From the NCBI GenBank assembly GCA_900553105.1, contig USCE01000068.1, positions 1 through 6,976 of the forward strand: a DNA stretch of 6,976 bases, in the 5' to 3' direction. Position 1 is the stretch's first letter. The number at the start of each line of letters is the position of its first letter. This DNA comes from an uncultured Sutterella sp. Lineage in GTDB: Bacteria; Pseudomonadota; Gammaproteobacteria; Burkholderiales; Burkholderiaceae_F. Under the pieces are notes generated by a model. The model was not told where the DNA came from and made no database searches. It saw nothing but the letters and a program-made list of their open reading frames with translations. The position numbers and the translations under genes were made by a program. Below, piece after piece: positions 1 to 6,143 of the stretch.

Positions 1-39
1 GCCTTATCGTCGGCAGCGTCAGATGTGTATAAGAGACAG
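1..39 (+). other. Nextera read-1 adapter and partial i5 index (not biological)
   Basis: Positions 7-39 match the Nextera read-1 transposase adapter, with the 19-bp Tn5 mosaic end at 21-39. Positions 1-6 (GCCTTA) are what remains of a sample index; from memory this fits the end of an i5 index such as S521 (GAGCCTTA). This is library-construction sequence. Genomic DNA starts at about position 40, so the gene running into this end is cut artificially. Confidence 0.97.
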
Positions 40-350
40 CCCATAACGTGAATATGCAAATGGCCAACTTCCTGACCGCCATCTTTTCCAGTGTTAATCA
101 CGACACGGAAACCGTTTTGACAGCCTTGCTCTTTGGCCAATTGCGGTACCAGTGCAAGCATTTTACCTAAAAGCGCCGTATCTTCAGGCTGCGCTTCGGC
201 CAAAGATGTTAAATGCTTTTTCGGAATCATCAGAAAGTGAATCGGCGCAGACGGATTAATGTCATGAAATGCCAACACATCATCGTCTTCATAAACTTTA
301 TTGCAAGGGATATCACCCTTGATGATTTTGCAAAAAATACATTCTTGCAT
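40..350 (-). CDS. hinT: HIT-family (histidine triad) nucleotide-binding protein, HinT-like, C-terminus missing
   Basis: Encodes the first 103 residues of a HIT-domain hydrolase, a small cytosolic family that acts on purine nucleoside phosphoramidates and related nucleotide conjugates. The opening MQECIFCKIIKGDIP is the typical HinT/HIT start, with a Cys-x2-Cys pair (C4, C7) that many HIT proteins use in a zinc site. Next come DINPSAPIHFLMIPKKH and, at the cut end, GQEVGHLHIHVMG with the alternating catalytic histidines H97, H99 and H101. Family members are usually about 105-120 residues, so only a short tail is missing, lost where adapter begins at position 39. The start is ATG at 348-350, preceded by GAGGGAAAAG. 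It lies 23 bp downstream of murA with no terminator between, so the two are probably co-transcribed. The exact in vivo substrate cannot be read from the sequence. Confidence 0.93.
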
Positions 351-373
351 GATCTTTTCCCTCATTAAGTGAA

Positions 374-1624
374 TCAGGACAATCGCTCAATCTTAGCGCC
401 AAGCGAGGCCAATTTTATTTCCATATGATCGTAACCGCGATCGAGGTGATAAATACGATCAACGATCGTCTCACCGCTGGCAACTAAACCGGCAATGACA
501 AGCGAAGCTGAGGCACGCAGATCAGTGGCCATGACCGTAGCCCCCGACAATTGCTCCACCCCCGTAACGACGGCCGTGTGACCGTCAACCGTGATGTTAG
601 CTCCTAACCGTTGCAATTCCGGCACATGCATGAAACGATTTTCAAAAATGGTCTCCGTAATGCGCCCCGTGCCTTCGGCAATCGTATCAAGCGCCATAAA
701 TTGTGCTTGCATATCCGTCGGGAACCCCGGATGCGGCACTGTTCGCACACTCACGGCTGTCGGTCGGCGATTCATTTTGGCGCGAATCCAATTCGTACCA
801 ATTTCAATCACGGCACCAGCCTCGCGCAACTTATCCAAGACTATATCTAAAGTATGCGGTGCAGCGTCCGTCACTGTCACATCGCCTTGGGTCATGAGAG
901 CGGCCACCAAGAAACTTCCCGTCTCGATGCGATCGGGTAATACGCGATGCGTTGCTCCGTGCAATTCGGACACACCTTCAATTTCAATCACGGGAGTCCC
1001 AGCTCCTCGGATCTTAGCCCCCATCGCAGTTAAACAGTCTGCCAAATCGACCACCTCAGGCTCACGAGCTGCATTTTCAATCACTGTTGTACCTTCTGCT
1101 AACGTTGCCGCCATCAAAAGATTTTCCGTACCCGTTACGGTCACCATGTCGGTAACGATGTGAGCACCTTTCAAGCGTTTGGCCTTTGCGACTACGTAAC
1201 CGTGGTCAATTTCAACCTCAGCGCCCATGCACTTCAAGCCTTTGATGTGCTGATCTACGGGACGAGCCCCAATGGCGCAGCCTCCGGGCAATGACACGCG
1301 AGCCTCACCGAAACGCGCCAGCATCGGTCCTAAGGTCACAATTGATGCACGCATGGTTTTGACCAAGTCATAAGGAGCTGTCAACGTATCGAGCGTCTTG
1401 GCATTTAACGTCACCGTCTCATCTTCTCTTTGAACATGCACTCCGAGCCCGCTCAAAAGCTTACCCATCGTGCGAATGTCCGACAGATGCGGCACGTTTT
1501 TCAACACCAAGTCATCAGCGGTCAAAAGCGAGGCTGCCAAAATAGGTAATGCCGCGTTCTTGGCGCCGGAAACCTTAACTTCACCTTTTAAACGATAGCC
1601 ACCCGTGACTTTGAGTTTTTCCAT
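374..1624 (-). CDS. murA: UDP-N-acetylglucosamine 1-carboxyvinyltransferase (MurA)
   Basis: Catalyses the first committed step of peptidoglycan synthesis in the cytoplasm: transfer of enolpyruvate from phosphoenolpyruvate to UDP-GlcNAc. At 416 residues it is full length (E. coli MurA has 419). Active-site residues are all present: K22-N23 in SGAKNAALPILAAS, R92, the catalytic cysteine C116 in the loop GGCAIGARPVD with R121, D304 in GFPTDMQAQ, R370 in DLRASASLVIAGL and R396 near the C-terminus (E. coli K22, N23, R91, C115, R120, D305, R371, R397). Because Cys rather than Asp occupies the loop position, the enzyme would be expected to be fosfomycin-sensitive at the target level. The start is ATG at 1622-1624 with GGAAAG eight bases upstream. 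It is the first gene after the mla terminator, and the HIT gene follows after 23 bp. Confidence 0.98.
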   Translation of the reverse strand: MEKLKVTGGYRLKGEVKVSGAKNAALPILAASLLTADDLVLKNVPHLSDIRTMGKLLSGLGVHVQREDETVTLNAKTLDTLTAPYDLVKTMRASIVTLGPMLARFGEARVSLPGGCAIGARPVDQHIKGLKCMGAEVEIDHGYVVAKAKRLKGAHIVTDMVTVTGTENLLMAATLAEGTTVIENAAREPEVVDLADCLTAMGAKIRGAGTPVIEIEGVSELHGATHRVLPDRIETGSFLVAALMTQGDVTVTDAAPHTLDIVLDKLREAGAVIEIGTNWIRAKMNRRPTAVSVRTVPHPGFPTDMQAQFMALDTIAEGTGRITETIFENRFMHVPELQRLGANITVDGHTAVVTGVEQLSGATVMATDLRASASLVIAGLVASGETIVDRIYHLDRGYDHMEIKLASLGAKIERLS

Positions 1625-1683
1625 ACTTCAGTCTTTCCGAAAATTAATTCACTTGCCTCAACAAAAAGGCACTACATCAAATA

Positions 1684-1712
1684 ATCATAATGAAAACGCA
1701 CACTCCGAACAA
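1684..1712 (-). promoter_or_regulatory. candidate sigma-70 promoter for murA
   Basis: Read on the minus strand, TATGAT (1684-1689, five of six matches to TATAAT) lies 17 bp downstream of TTGTTC (1707-1712, the TTG matching TTGACA). It would start transcription about 50 bp before the murA start codon. The -35 hexamer sits inside the right-hand arm of the mla terminator hairpin. The -35 is weak, so this is a candidate only; read-through from mla or a different start site is possible. Confidence 0.4.
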
Positions 1713-1743
1713 AATCCGCGCCCTCTGGCGCGGATTTTGTTCG
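1706..1743 (-). terminator. intrinsic terminator ending the mla operon
   Basis: A perfect 17-bp inverted repeat (arms 1706-1722 and 1727-1743) with a 4-base loop. The GC-rich core CCGCGCC/GGCGCGG is flanked by A and T runs, so in the minus-strand RNA the core hairpin is followed by AUUUUGUU. It begins one base after the mlaB stop codon, the expected place for the operon's terminator. The symmetry means it could also work on the opposite strand, although no plus-strand gene needing it is visible here. Confidence 0.88.
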
Positions 1744-1744
1744 T

Positions 1745-2020
1745 TTATATGTCTTTATGACAATAGGGGCGAATCACTTCTCGCACACCGTAAAGCTTTG
1801 CCAAACTCCACATGCCCTCAGGCAAATTAATAATACTGGGAGAAAGATTAGCCTCTCGTGCTTCTTGCAACCATTTCAAAATTAAGGCCAAGAGCGCACT
1901 GTCGGCCGCCTTCACCCCCGTGCAGTCAAACACAGCGTCACCCGAGGTCAAGGCCGCCTCCGAAAGCTCCTCCCAATGATTGATATCATCAAAAGTGACG
2001 ACTTCTTGCGAAATTTTCAT
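1745..2020 (-). CDS. mlaB: MlaB, STAS-domain subunit of the Mla phospholipid transporter
   Basis: A 91-residue single-domain STAS protein, close to the usual MlaB length. In the family MlaB is cytoplasmic and binds the ATPase MlaF, supporting assembly and activity of the MlaFEDB complex. The signature stretch VFDCTGVKAADSALLALILKWL (from residue 30) is the STAS core; S41 sits where E. coli MlaB has the functionally important T52, an alignment by eye. No signal peptide or membrane segment is seen, consistent with the cytoplasm. The ATG start at 2018-2020 is preceded by GGGAG at seven bases. It is the last operon gene, 27 bp after mlaC and one base before the terminator. Sequence conservation in MlaB is low, so the identification rests partly on its position. 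Confidence 0.88.
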   Translation of the reverse strand: MKISQEVVTFDDINHWEELSEAALTSGDAVFDCTGVKAADSALLALILKWLQEAREANLSPSIINLPEGMWSLAKLYGVREVIRPYCHKDI

Positions 2021-2047
2021 CGACTCGCTCCCGAAACAGCCTAAAAC

Positions 2048-2677
2048 TTACTTGGCGTTATCGTTCAGGCGCGACTTCATTTGGCGAATCAAACCGTCAA
2101 TGCCTTCCTGGGCAGCGATGCTACCGTATTGATTACGGTAATTACTCACCAACCAAACGCCTTCCACATTGATATCGATCACGCGCCATCCCTTATCTTT
2201 GATGTTACGCAGACGATAATTAATCAACGTTTCAGGTTGATTCTTATCAACCGTTGAGTACATCGCCGTTCGAATCAAGGCTTCTGTGCCGTCATTTTGA
2301 CCGCGCGGCAGAATCTTCACCTTCATGTCTTTGGCCATTGTTAATGCGCCGGAATAGACCTGAATAAGTGTTTCACGGAAAAGCATTTGTAGCTCATCAC
2401 GCTGGGCTGGCGTAGCCTCACGCCACTTTGGACCAACAGCCATACGCGTCATTCGCAAAAAGTCCACAGCCGGCATCATTTTGCGATCAACGAGTGCCTC
2501 TACGGCTTTCTTATCGGCTTTTTGAAGTTGCGGATTGTTGCGAATTTCCTGCAAAACGTCATTAGCAACGCGTTCAACAAAAGCCTCGGGGCTCTCTTGA
2601 GCAGCCAGAGCGGCCGCCGGCAAAGCAGCAACCAAAGTCACACAGGCAGCAATGCTTAGAAATACTCGACGTAACAT
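2048..2677 (-). CDS. mlaC: MlaC, periplasmic phospholipid-binding shuttle (Ttg2D family)
   Basis: Predicted soluble periplasmic protein that carries phospholipid between outer-membrane MlaA and the inner-membrane MlaFEDB complex. At 209 residues it matches the family (E. coli 211). The N-terminus is a classic Sec signal peptide: positive MLRR, a hydrophobic stretch to about residue 22, and a likely signal-peptidase I site after ALA at residue 25. The mature part shows typical family features: an early helix PEAFVERVANDVLQEI, VDFLRMTRMAVGPKWREATPAQRDELQMLFRETL in the middle, and GWRVIDINVEGVWLVSNYRNQY near the end. The ATG at 2675-2677 is preceded by GAGGAG, which is also the last two Glu codons of mlaA; the genes are six bases apart, suggesting translational coupling. 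The C-terminus is a basic helix ending IRQMKSRLNDNAK. Confidence 0.96.
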   Translation of the reverse strand: MLRRVFLSIAACVTLVAALPAAALAAQESPEAFVERVANDVLQEIRNNPQLQKADKKAVEALVDRKMMPAVDFLRMTRMAVGPKWREATPAQRDELQMLFRETLIQVYSGALTMAKDMKVKILPRGQNDGTEALIRTAMYSTVDKNQPETLINYRLRNIKDKGWRVIDINVEGVWLVSNYRNQYGSIAAQEGIDGLIRQMKSRLNDNAK

Positions 2678-2683
2678 TGCGTT

Positions 2684-3454
2684 TTACTCCTCGTAATCAT
2701 CCTCAAAATCATCTTCAAACTCGTCGACTAACAATTCCAGCGGAGGATTGCCGTCCCAAACCAAGTTCTCACGGTATTGTAAATACGCTTCGCGTACCGC
2801 AATGTAGGGATCAATTGCCGTTTGTAACATTGCGTCCGTAGCCAACAGCTTCGCGCGCGTATCGACCACATCAAGCGCTCCCACAGCTACACTCATCGGC
2901 CAGAGCTCATCATTGTTCAGATACACATAATTCAATGGGTTTGTCGCCCACTGAGCAGGCAAATCAGCCGTATCACGGACACTGTTAGGCCCGAAGAACG
3001 GCCACACGATATAGGGCCCAGCAGGCACTCCCCATTTGCCGAGCGTCTGACCGAAATCTTCCGGCGAATGTTGCATATTCATATGAGTGGCAACATCAAA
3101 AATCCCGCCGACACCAATCGTTGTGTTCACGAGAAAACGGCCGATGCTGACAAATCCGTCCTTGAACTTCCCTTGAAGGAAATTGTTAAGTACATTGCCA
3201 GGTTCACGTAAATTACTGAAAAAGTTACTCACACCGTCTTGAACAGGTTGAGGGACGTTTTCAGTGTAGCTGACGGCTACCGGGTGAAGGATATACTCAT
3301 CCATTGCAGTATTAAAAGCATGCGTCTGGCGGTTAAAAGTCTCCCAAGGATCATTGGGATTGTCTCCGGAAGTCGGAGGGACAACCGCGCACGATGCAAG
3401 TAGCAACACACACGCACCACCGACGATGCTTAAAGAGAGAGCTCTTTTGTTCAC
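2684..3454 (-). CDS. mlaA: MlaA (VacJ), outer-membrane lipoprotein of the Mla pathway
   Basis: Outer-membrane lipoprotein that removes misplaced phospholipids from the outer leaflet and passes them to MlaC, in other bacteria as a porin-associated ring. The 256 residues (E. coli 251) begin with a lipoprotein signal peptide whose lipobox is L19-A20-S21-C22; C22 would be lipidated. S at position +3 region does not show an inner-membrane retention Asp at +2 (A23), consistent with outer-membrane sorting. The diagnostic NDPWETFNRQTHAFN follows at residues 34-48, and VFLV-type helices with PxGPYIVWPFFGPNSVRD are seen mid-protein. The last 13 residues are a repetitive acidic tail, DEFEDDFEDDYEE. The start is GTG (3452-3454), with AAGGA nine bases upstream inside the end of mlaD; no ATG fits better. 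In E. coli mlaA is unlinked; here it lies between mlaD and mlaC. Confidence 0.96.
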   Translation of the reverse strand: MNKRALSLSIVGGACVLLLASCAVVPPTSGDNPNDPWETFNRQTHAFNTAMDEYILHPVAVSYTENVPQPVQDGVSNFFSNLREPGNVLNNFLQGKFKDGFVSIGRFLVNTTIGVGGIFDVATHMNMQHSPEDFGQTLGKWGVPAGPYIVWPFFGPNSVRDTADLPAQWATNPLNYVYLNNDELWPMSVAVGALDVVDTRAKLLATDAMLQTAIDPYIAVREAYLQYRENLVWDGNPPLELLVDEFEDDFEDDYEE

Positions 3455-3459
3455 TGTTG

Positions 3460-3945
3460 TTATTCCTTGTCTTTATTCTCAACAAAGCTGTACATGAATT
3501 TACTGATCATTTGCTCGAGCACCATGGCCGACTGCGTGCGACGTATTTTGCTACCGCCTTCGAGCATTTCTTCATCAGCTCCGGCCGTCAACCCGATATA
3601 TTGTTCACCCAAAAGCCCCGAGGTAAGAATCTGTGCCTCGGTATCGATCGGGAATTCGTAACCTGAATCAAGCTCCATCCTCACCTTGGCTTGATACATT
3701 TGATTATCAAACGTAATAGACTCAACTCGCCCCACAACAACTCCTGCACTTTTCACAGGCGCACGGGGCTTGAGTCCACCGATATTGTCAAATTGAGCCT
3801 CAACCACGTAGGTCTTTTGCGAGAAGGAGAAACTACCGAGGTTGGCGGCTTGAAGTGCCGTAAAAAGCAATGCGGCAAAGCCTGCGACAACAAAAAGTCC
3901 CACCATCAATTCCACACTGCGTTTGCGTTCGGTTTTGCGTTCCAT
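3460..3945 (-). CDS. mlaD: MlaD, MCE-domain substrate-binding subunit
   Basis: Single-pass inner-membrane protein whose MCE domains form a periplasmic hexameric ring with a hydrophobic lipid channel above the MlaE permease. After a basic cytoplasmic start (MERKTERKRS) there is one membrane segment at about residues 13-34. The MCE domain runs from about residue 44 to 121 and contains FDNIGGLKPRAPVKSAGVVVGRV and the pore-loop motif GLLGEQYIGL (110-119). L111-L112 correspond by position to the pore-lining leucines of E. coli MlaD. A C-terminal helix follows (VLEQMISKFMYSFVENK). The length of 161 residues is somewhat shorter than E. coli (183), mainly at the C-terminus. I chose ATG at 3943-3945 over the TTG one codon earlier, because GGAAAGGGG lies six bases before the ATG and only three before the TTG. 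It starts 17 bp after mlaE and ends five bases before mlaA. Confidence 0.95.
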   Translation of the reverse strand: MERKTERKRSVELMVGLFVVAGFAALLFTALQAANLGSFSFSQKTYVVEAQFDNIGGLKPRAPVKSAGVVVGRVESITFDNQMYQAKVRMELDSGYEFPIDTEAQILTSGLLGEQYIGLTAGADEEMLEGGSKIRRTQSAMVLEQMISKFMYSFVENKDKE

Positions 3946-3962
3946 CAAAATCCCCTTTCCTT

Positions 3963-4739
3963 TTAAATCGAGAACATCAGGGCCGTCATGATGAAATCAA
4001 GCCCTAAAACCATCAAGGACGAAATGACCACCGTGCGTGTTGTGGCACGCGAGACTCCTTCCGGTGTTGGTCGAGAGTTATAGCCTTGATACAAAGAAAT
4101 CAACCCTACGGCTACGCCGAATACAACAGCCTTAATCAGACTATTGCCGATATCGCTGAAAACATCGACACCGCCTTGCATCTGAGACCAAAATGCTCCG
4201 CCGTCAACGCCGATCATGAGCACGCCCACAATCCAGGCCCCGAAAATACCGACAGCAGTAAAAATGCACGAAAGAATCGGCATGGAAATAAAAACACCCC
4301 AAAAGCGCGGTGCTAATACACGACGCACGGGGTCAACGCCCATCATTTCCATTGCAGCGACCTGTTCACCGGCTCGCATCAAACCGATTTCGGCCGTTAA
4401 CGACGTTCCAGCACGACCGGCGAAAAGTAGCGCGGTGACCACAGGCCCTAACTCTCGCGCCAATGCCAACGCAACCATCACACCCAGCGCCTGCTCACTG
4501 CCGTAACTCACTAAGATGTAATAGCCTTGCAATGCCAAAACAAAACCGACGAAAAGCCCCGAGACCGCAATAATGATCAAAGAGTAGTTGCCGATAAAGT
4601 GAATTTGCTGAACAATCAACCAAAAACGCGAAAGCGAAGCCGGCAACTCTTTGAAAAGTTGCATCGAAAAAATCGCCAAACGACCAACGTGTTGCACCTG
4701 CTCGAGCGTCCAAGCACCCAAATCCATCAACGCTTTCAT
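3963..4739 (-). CDS. mlaE: MlaE, inner-membrane permease of the Mla phospholipid transporter
   Basis: Integral membrane permease that pairs with MlaF ATPase and sits under the MlaD ring. The 258 residues match the family (E. coli 260). An amphipathic N-terminal region (about residues 10-45) leads into several hydrophobic segments at about 50-78, 85-107, 148-178, 203-220 and 236-256. The conserved permease core is clear: LARELGPVVTALLFAGRAGTSLTAEIGLMRAGEQVAAMEMMGVDP (about 93-137), including the coupling region that contacts the ATPase. The ATG start (4737-4739) overlaps the mlaF stop in an ATGA arrangement, with GGGGTG just upstream inside mlaF, so translation of the two is probably coupled. 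That fits two subunits of one complex needed together. The stop at 3963-3965 is 17 bp before mlaD. Confidence 0.97.
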   Translation of the reverse strand: MKALMDLGAWTLEQVQHVGRLAIFSMQLFKELPASLSRFWLIVQQIHFIGNYSLIIIAVSGLFVGFVLALQGYYILVSYGSEQALGVMVALALARELGPVVTALLFAGRAGTSLTAEIGLMRAGEQVAAMEMMGVDPVRRVLAPRFWGVFISMPILSCIFTAVGIFGAWIVGVLMIGVDGGAFWSQMQGGVDVFSDIGNSLIKAVVFGVAVGLISLYQGYNSRPTPEGVSRATTRTVVISSLMVLGLDFIMTALMFSI

Positions 4740-5533
4740 AATGACACCCCGAACTGTTTTTCGATAGGTTCTGCCGGGTAATGGAAAGCCACGGGACCGT
4801 CAGGTTCACCCTTGATAAATTGGCGCACGTAAGGATCCGTTGATGCGGATAGCTCCTCGGGCGTGCCCTCGGCTGTAATGCGGCCCGAGGAGATCATGTA
4901 GACATAGTCTGCAATGGCAAATGTCTCGGGCACATCGTGCGTAACGATAATGCTTGTGGCATTTAATGCATCATTGAGATCGCGAATTAAACGTGCCGTA
5001 ATCCCCATAGAAATCGGATCCAGCCCGGCAAACGGTTCGTCATACATGATCAATTCGGGATCGAGTGCCGTGGCACGAGCCAAAGCAACACGACGAGCCA
5101 TACCGCCGGAGATTTCACTGGGCATTAAGTCCGCAGCTCCGCGCAAGCCGACTGCATTTAACTTCATCAGCGCCATGCGCTCAATTAAGTCTTCACTGAT
5201 ATTCGTTTGCTCACGTAGTGGAAAAGCCACGTTATCAATAACGCTCAAGTCGGTAAATAGAGCCCCAAACTGAAAGAGCATGCCCATGCGGCGACGCTGT
5301 GCGAAAAGGCTCTCTTTATTGCTGGTATCCAGGGGCTTACCATCAAATATCACCTGCCCCTTCTCGGGTGTCTCCAAGCCACCAATTAACTTCAGCAACG
5401 TGGTTTTGCCCATGCCTGAACCGCCCATGATTGCCACAACCTGACCGCGCCCGAAACGCAACGTCACGTCATCGAGAATGACACGGGAACCGTAGCCGAA
5501 AGTAACATCTTGGACTACTAAAAAATCGCTCAC
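4736..5533 (-). CDS. mlaF: MlaF, ATP-binding subunit of the Mla phospholipid transporter
   Basis: Cytoplasmic ABC ATPase powering the MlaFEDB lipid transporter. All nucleotide-binding motifs are intact: Walker A GGSGMGKT (37-44), Q-loop Q88 in LFQFGALF, signature ISGGM (141-145), Walker B LIMYDE (161-166) with catalytic E166, D-loop GLD (170-172) and H-loop H199 in IVTHD. At 265 residues it is full length (E. coli 269). The C-terminal extension after the fold, with PDGPVAFHYPAEP, matches the tail that in MlaF crosses to the partner subunit and helps MlaB binding. The start is GTG (5531-5533), preceded by AAAGG eight bases upstream; an MSDFLVVQDVTFGYG opening is normal for the family. It is the first gene of the operon, about 57 nt after the probable transcription start, and overlaps mlaE by four bases. 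Confidence 0.97.
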   Translation of the reverse strand: MSDFLVVQDVTFGYGSRVILDDVTLRFGRGQVVAIMGGSGMGKTTLLKLIGGLETPEKGQVIFDGKPLDTSNKESLFAQRRRMGMLFQFGALFTDLSVIDNVAFPLREQTNISEDLIERMALMKLNAVGLRGAADLMPSEISGGMARRVALARATALDPELIMYDEPFAGLDPISMGITARLIRDLNDALNATSIIVTHDVPETFAIADYVYMISSGRITAEGTPEELSASTDPYVRQFIKGEPDGPVAFHYPAEPIEKQFGVSL

Positions 5534-5571
5534 CGAAAAAACCTTTATTTACAATAGGTTATTCTTAAAAA

Positions 5572-5587
5572 CTGAACAACTGTTCAG
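5572..5587. promoter_or_regulatory. perfect 16-bp palindrome (7-2-7) near the mla transcription start
   Basis: CTGAACA-AC-TGTTCAG is a perfect inverted repeat with 7-bp arms and a 2-bp centre. It begins about 10 bp downstream of the TATAAT box on the minus strand, so it would overlap or immediately follow the transcription start, a classic repressor-operator position. The arrangement suits a dimeric regulator. The regulator is unknown; a 5'-leader hairpin is unlikely given the 2-base loop. Confidence 0.55.
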
Positions 5588-5596
5588 AGTTTATCA

Positions 5597-5625
5597 ATTA
5601 TATCGCGCAAATGAGCATTTGCACG
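5597..5625 (-). promoter_or_regulatory. probable promoter of the mla operon
   Basis: On the minus strand there is a perfect -10 hexamer TATAAT (5597-5602). At the proper spacing the -35 is poor: GTGCAA at 16 bp (three matches to TTGACA) or CGTGCA at 17 bp. The predicted start near 5590 gives a leader of about 57 nt before the mlaF GTG. A good -10 with a weak -35 and flanking palindromes suggests a regulated promoter, which is inference. Confidence 0.5.
5607..5622. promoter_or_regulatory. perfect 16-bp palindrome (7-2-7) in the -35/-10 spacer of the mla promoter
   Basis: GCAAATG-AG-CATTTGC is a second perfect inverted repeat with 7-bp arms and a 2-bp centre. It occupies most of the spacer between the weak -35 and the TATAAT. 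Its half-sites differ from those of the palindrome at 5572-5587, so a different protein is implied if both are operators. The centres are 35 bp apart. No regulator can be named from sequence. Confidence 0.45.
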
Positions 5626-5666
5626 TTGTATTTTTTACCTTTCTTTAGCGCAAAATTGCAACAAAA

Positions 5667-6143
5667 TCAGTCATGAACATAATGCGGTTGGAATCGAACC
5701 CCACGGGTGAGCCCCAGCTCAACAAGCCGAGGATCTGTCAGCGAGACGACTTCAAATCGATTGTGAATTTCGTCGGGCAAAACCTTCGGACGACCAGTTT
5801 TAAAGTCAATGTAGACCCACTCGGTTGCGCCTACGCTGACCAAATCATCTCCGCGTTTAATAGCATAACGGCGCAATGAGCGACTGTTGCCGATATTGTC
5901 GACCCAGGTGTACACCGTTAATTCATCATTAAGATAACACGGCATTAAAAACTCGATCCAATGCTCACGAGCAACCCAAACTTCCTGGCGACGCAAACAA
6001 TCACGAGCTCCACACCCTAAACTATCTGCATGATCCATTGCAGCCTTTTCCATCCAACGTAGATATTCGCGATTGTTGACATGACGCAATACATCGATGG
6101 AAGAAGGACCAACTGTCGTTTTGTATTGAAAAATGGCAGCCAT
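5667..6143 (-). CDS. hotdog-fold acyl-CoA thioesterase (4HBT/YbgC/FadM-like)
   Basis: A 158-residue cytosolic protein of the 4-hydroxybenzoyl-CoA thioesterase-like hotdog family, which hydrolyses acyl- or aryl-CoA thioesters as oligomers. The signature lies early: D17 in SSIDVLRHVNNREYLRWMEKA, with the H21-V-N-N motif, Y27 and E32 on the central helix. D17 is the likely catalytic aspartate by family position. The later strands are also recognisable: VWVAREHWIEFLMPCYLNDELTVYTWVDNIGNSRSLRRYAI and ATEWVYIDFKTGRPKVLPDEI. I chose ATG at 6141-6143 because GGGAGA lies five bases upstream; a TTG six codons earlier in frame would put that site inside the gene. It stops 133 bp before the mla operon, which has its own promoter, so a link to mla is positional only. 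Substrate preference (fatty acyl, aryl or branched) cannot be determined. Confidence 0.88.
   Translation of the reverse strand: MAAIFQYKTTVGPSSIDVLRHVNNREYLRWMEKAAMDHADSLGCGARDCLRRQEVWVAREHWIEFLMPCYLNDELTVYTWVDNIGNSRSLRRYAIKRGDDLVSVGATEWVYIDFKTGRPKVLPDEIHNRFEVVSLTDPRLVELGLTRGVRFQPHYVHD

Noticed and set aside
591..1163. Long open frame on the plus strand (190 codons)
   Set aside because: It lies entirely antisense to murA, whose active-site residues are all intact; the translation resembles no family I know and has no convincing ribosome binding site.
1654..1671. Small hairpin TGCCT/AGGCA in the murA leader
   Set aside because: Only a 5-bp stem with an 8-base loop and no tract or conservation evidence; compatible with chance.
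4495..4809. Minus-strand open frame of 104 codons across the mlaF-mlaE junction
   Set aside because: It is out of frame with two clearly conserved genes and covers their junction; it is a shadow of them.
5572..5587. LexA (SOS) box, because the palindrome has the CTG-N10-CAG frame
   Set aside because: The canonical box is CTGT followed by an AT-rich centre and ACAG; this one has CTGA...TCAG with a different centre, so only the outer bases fit.
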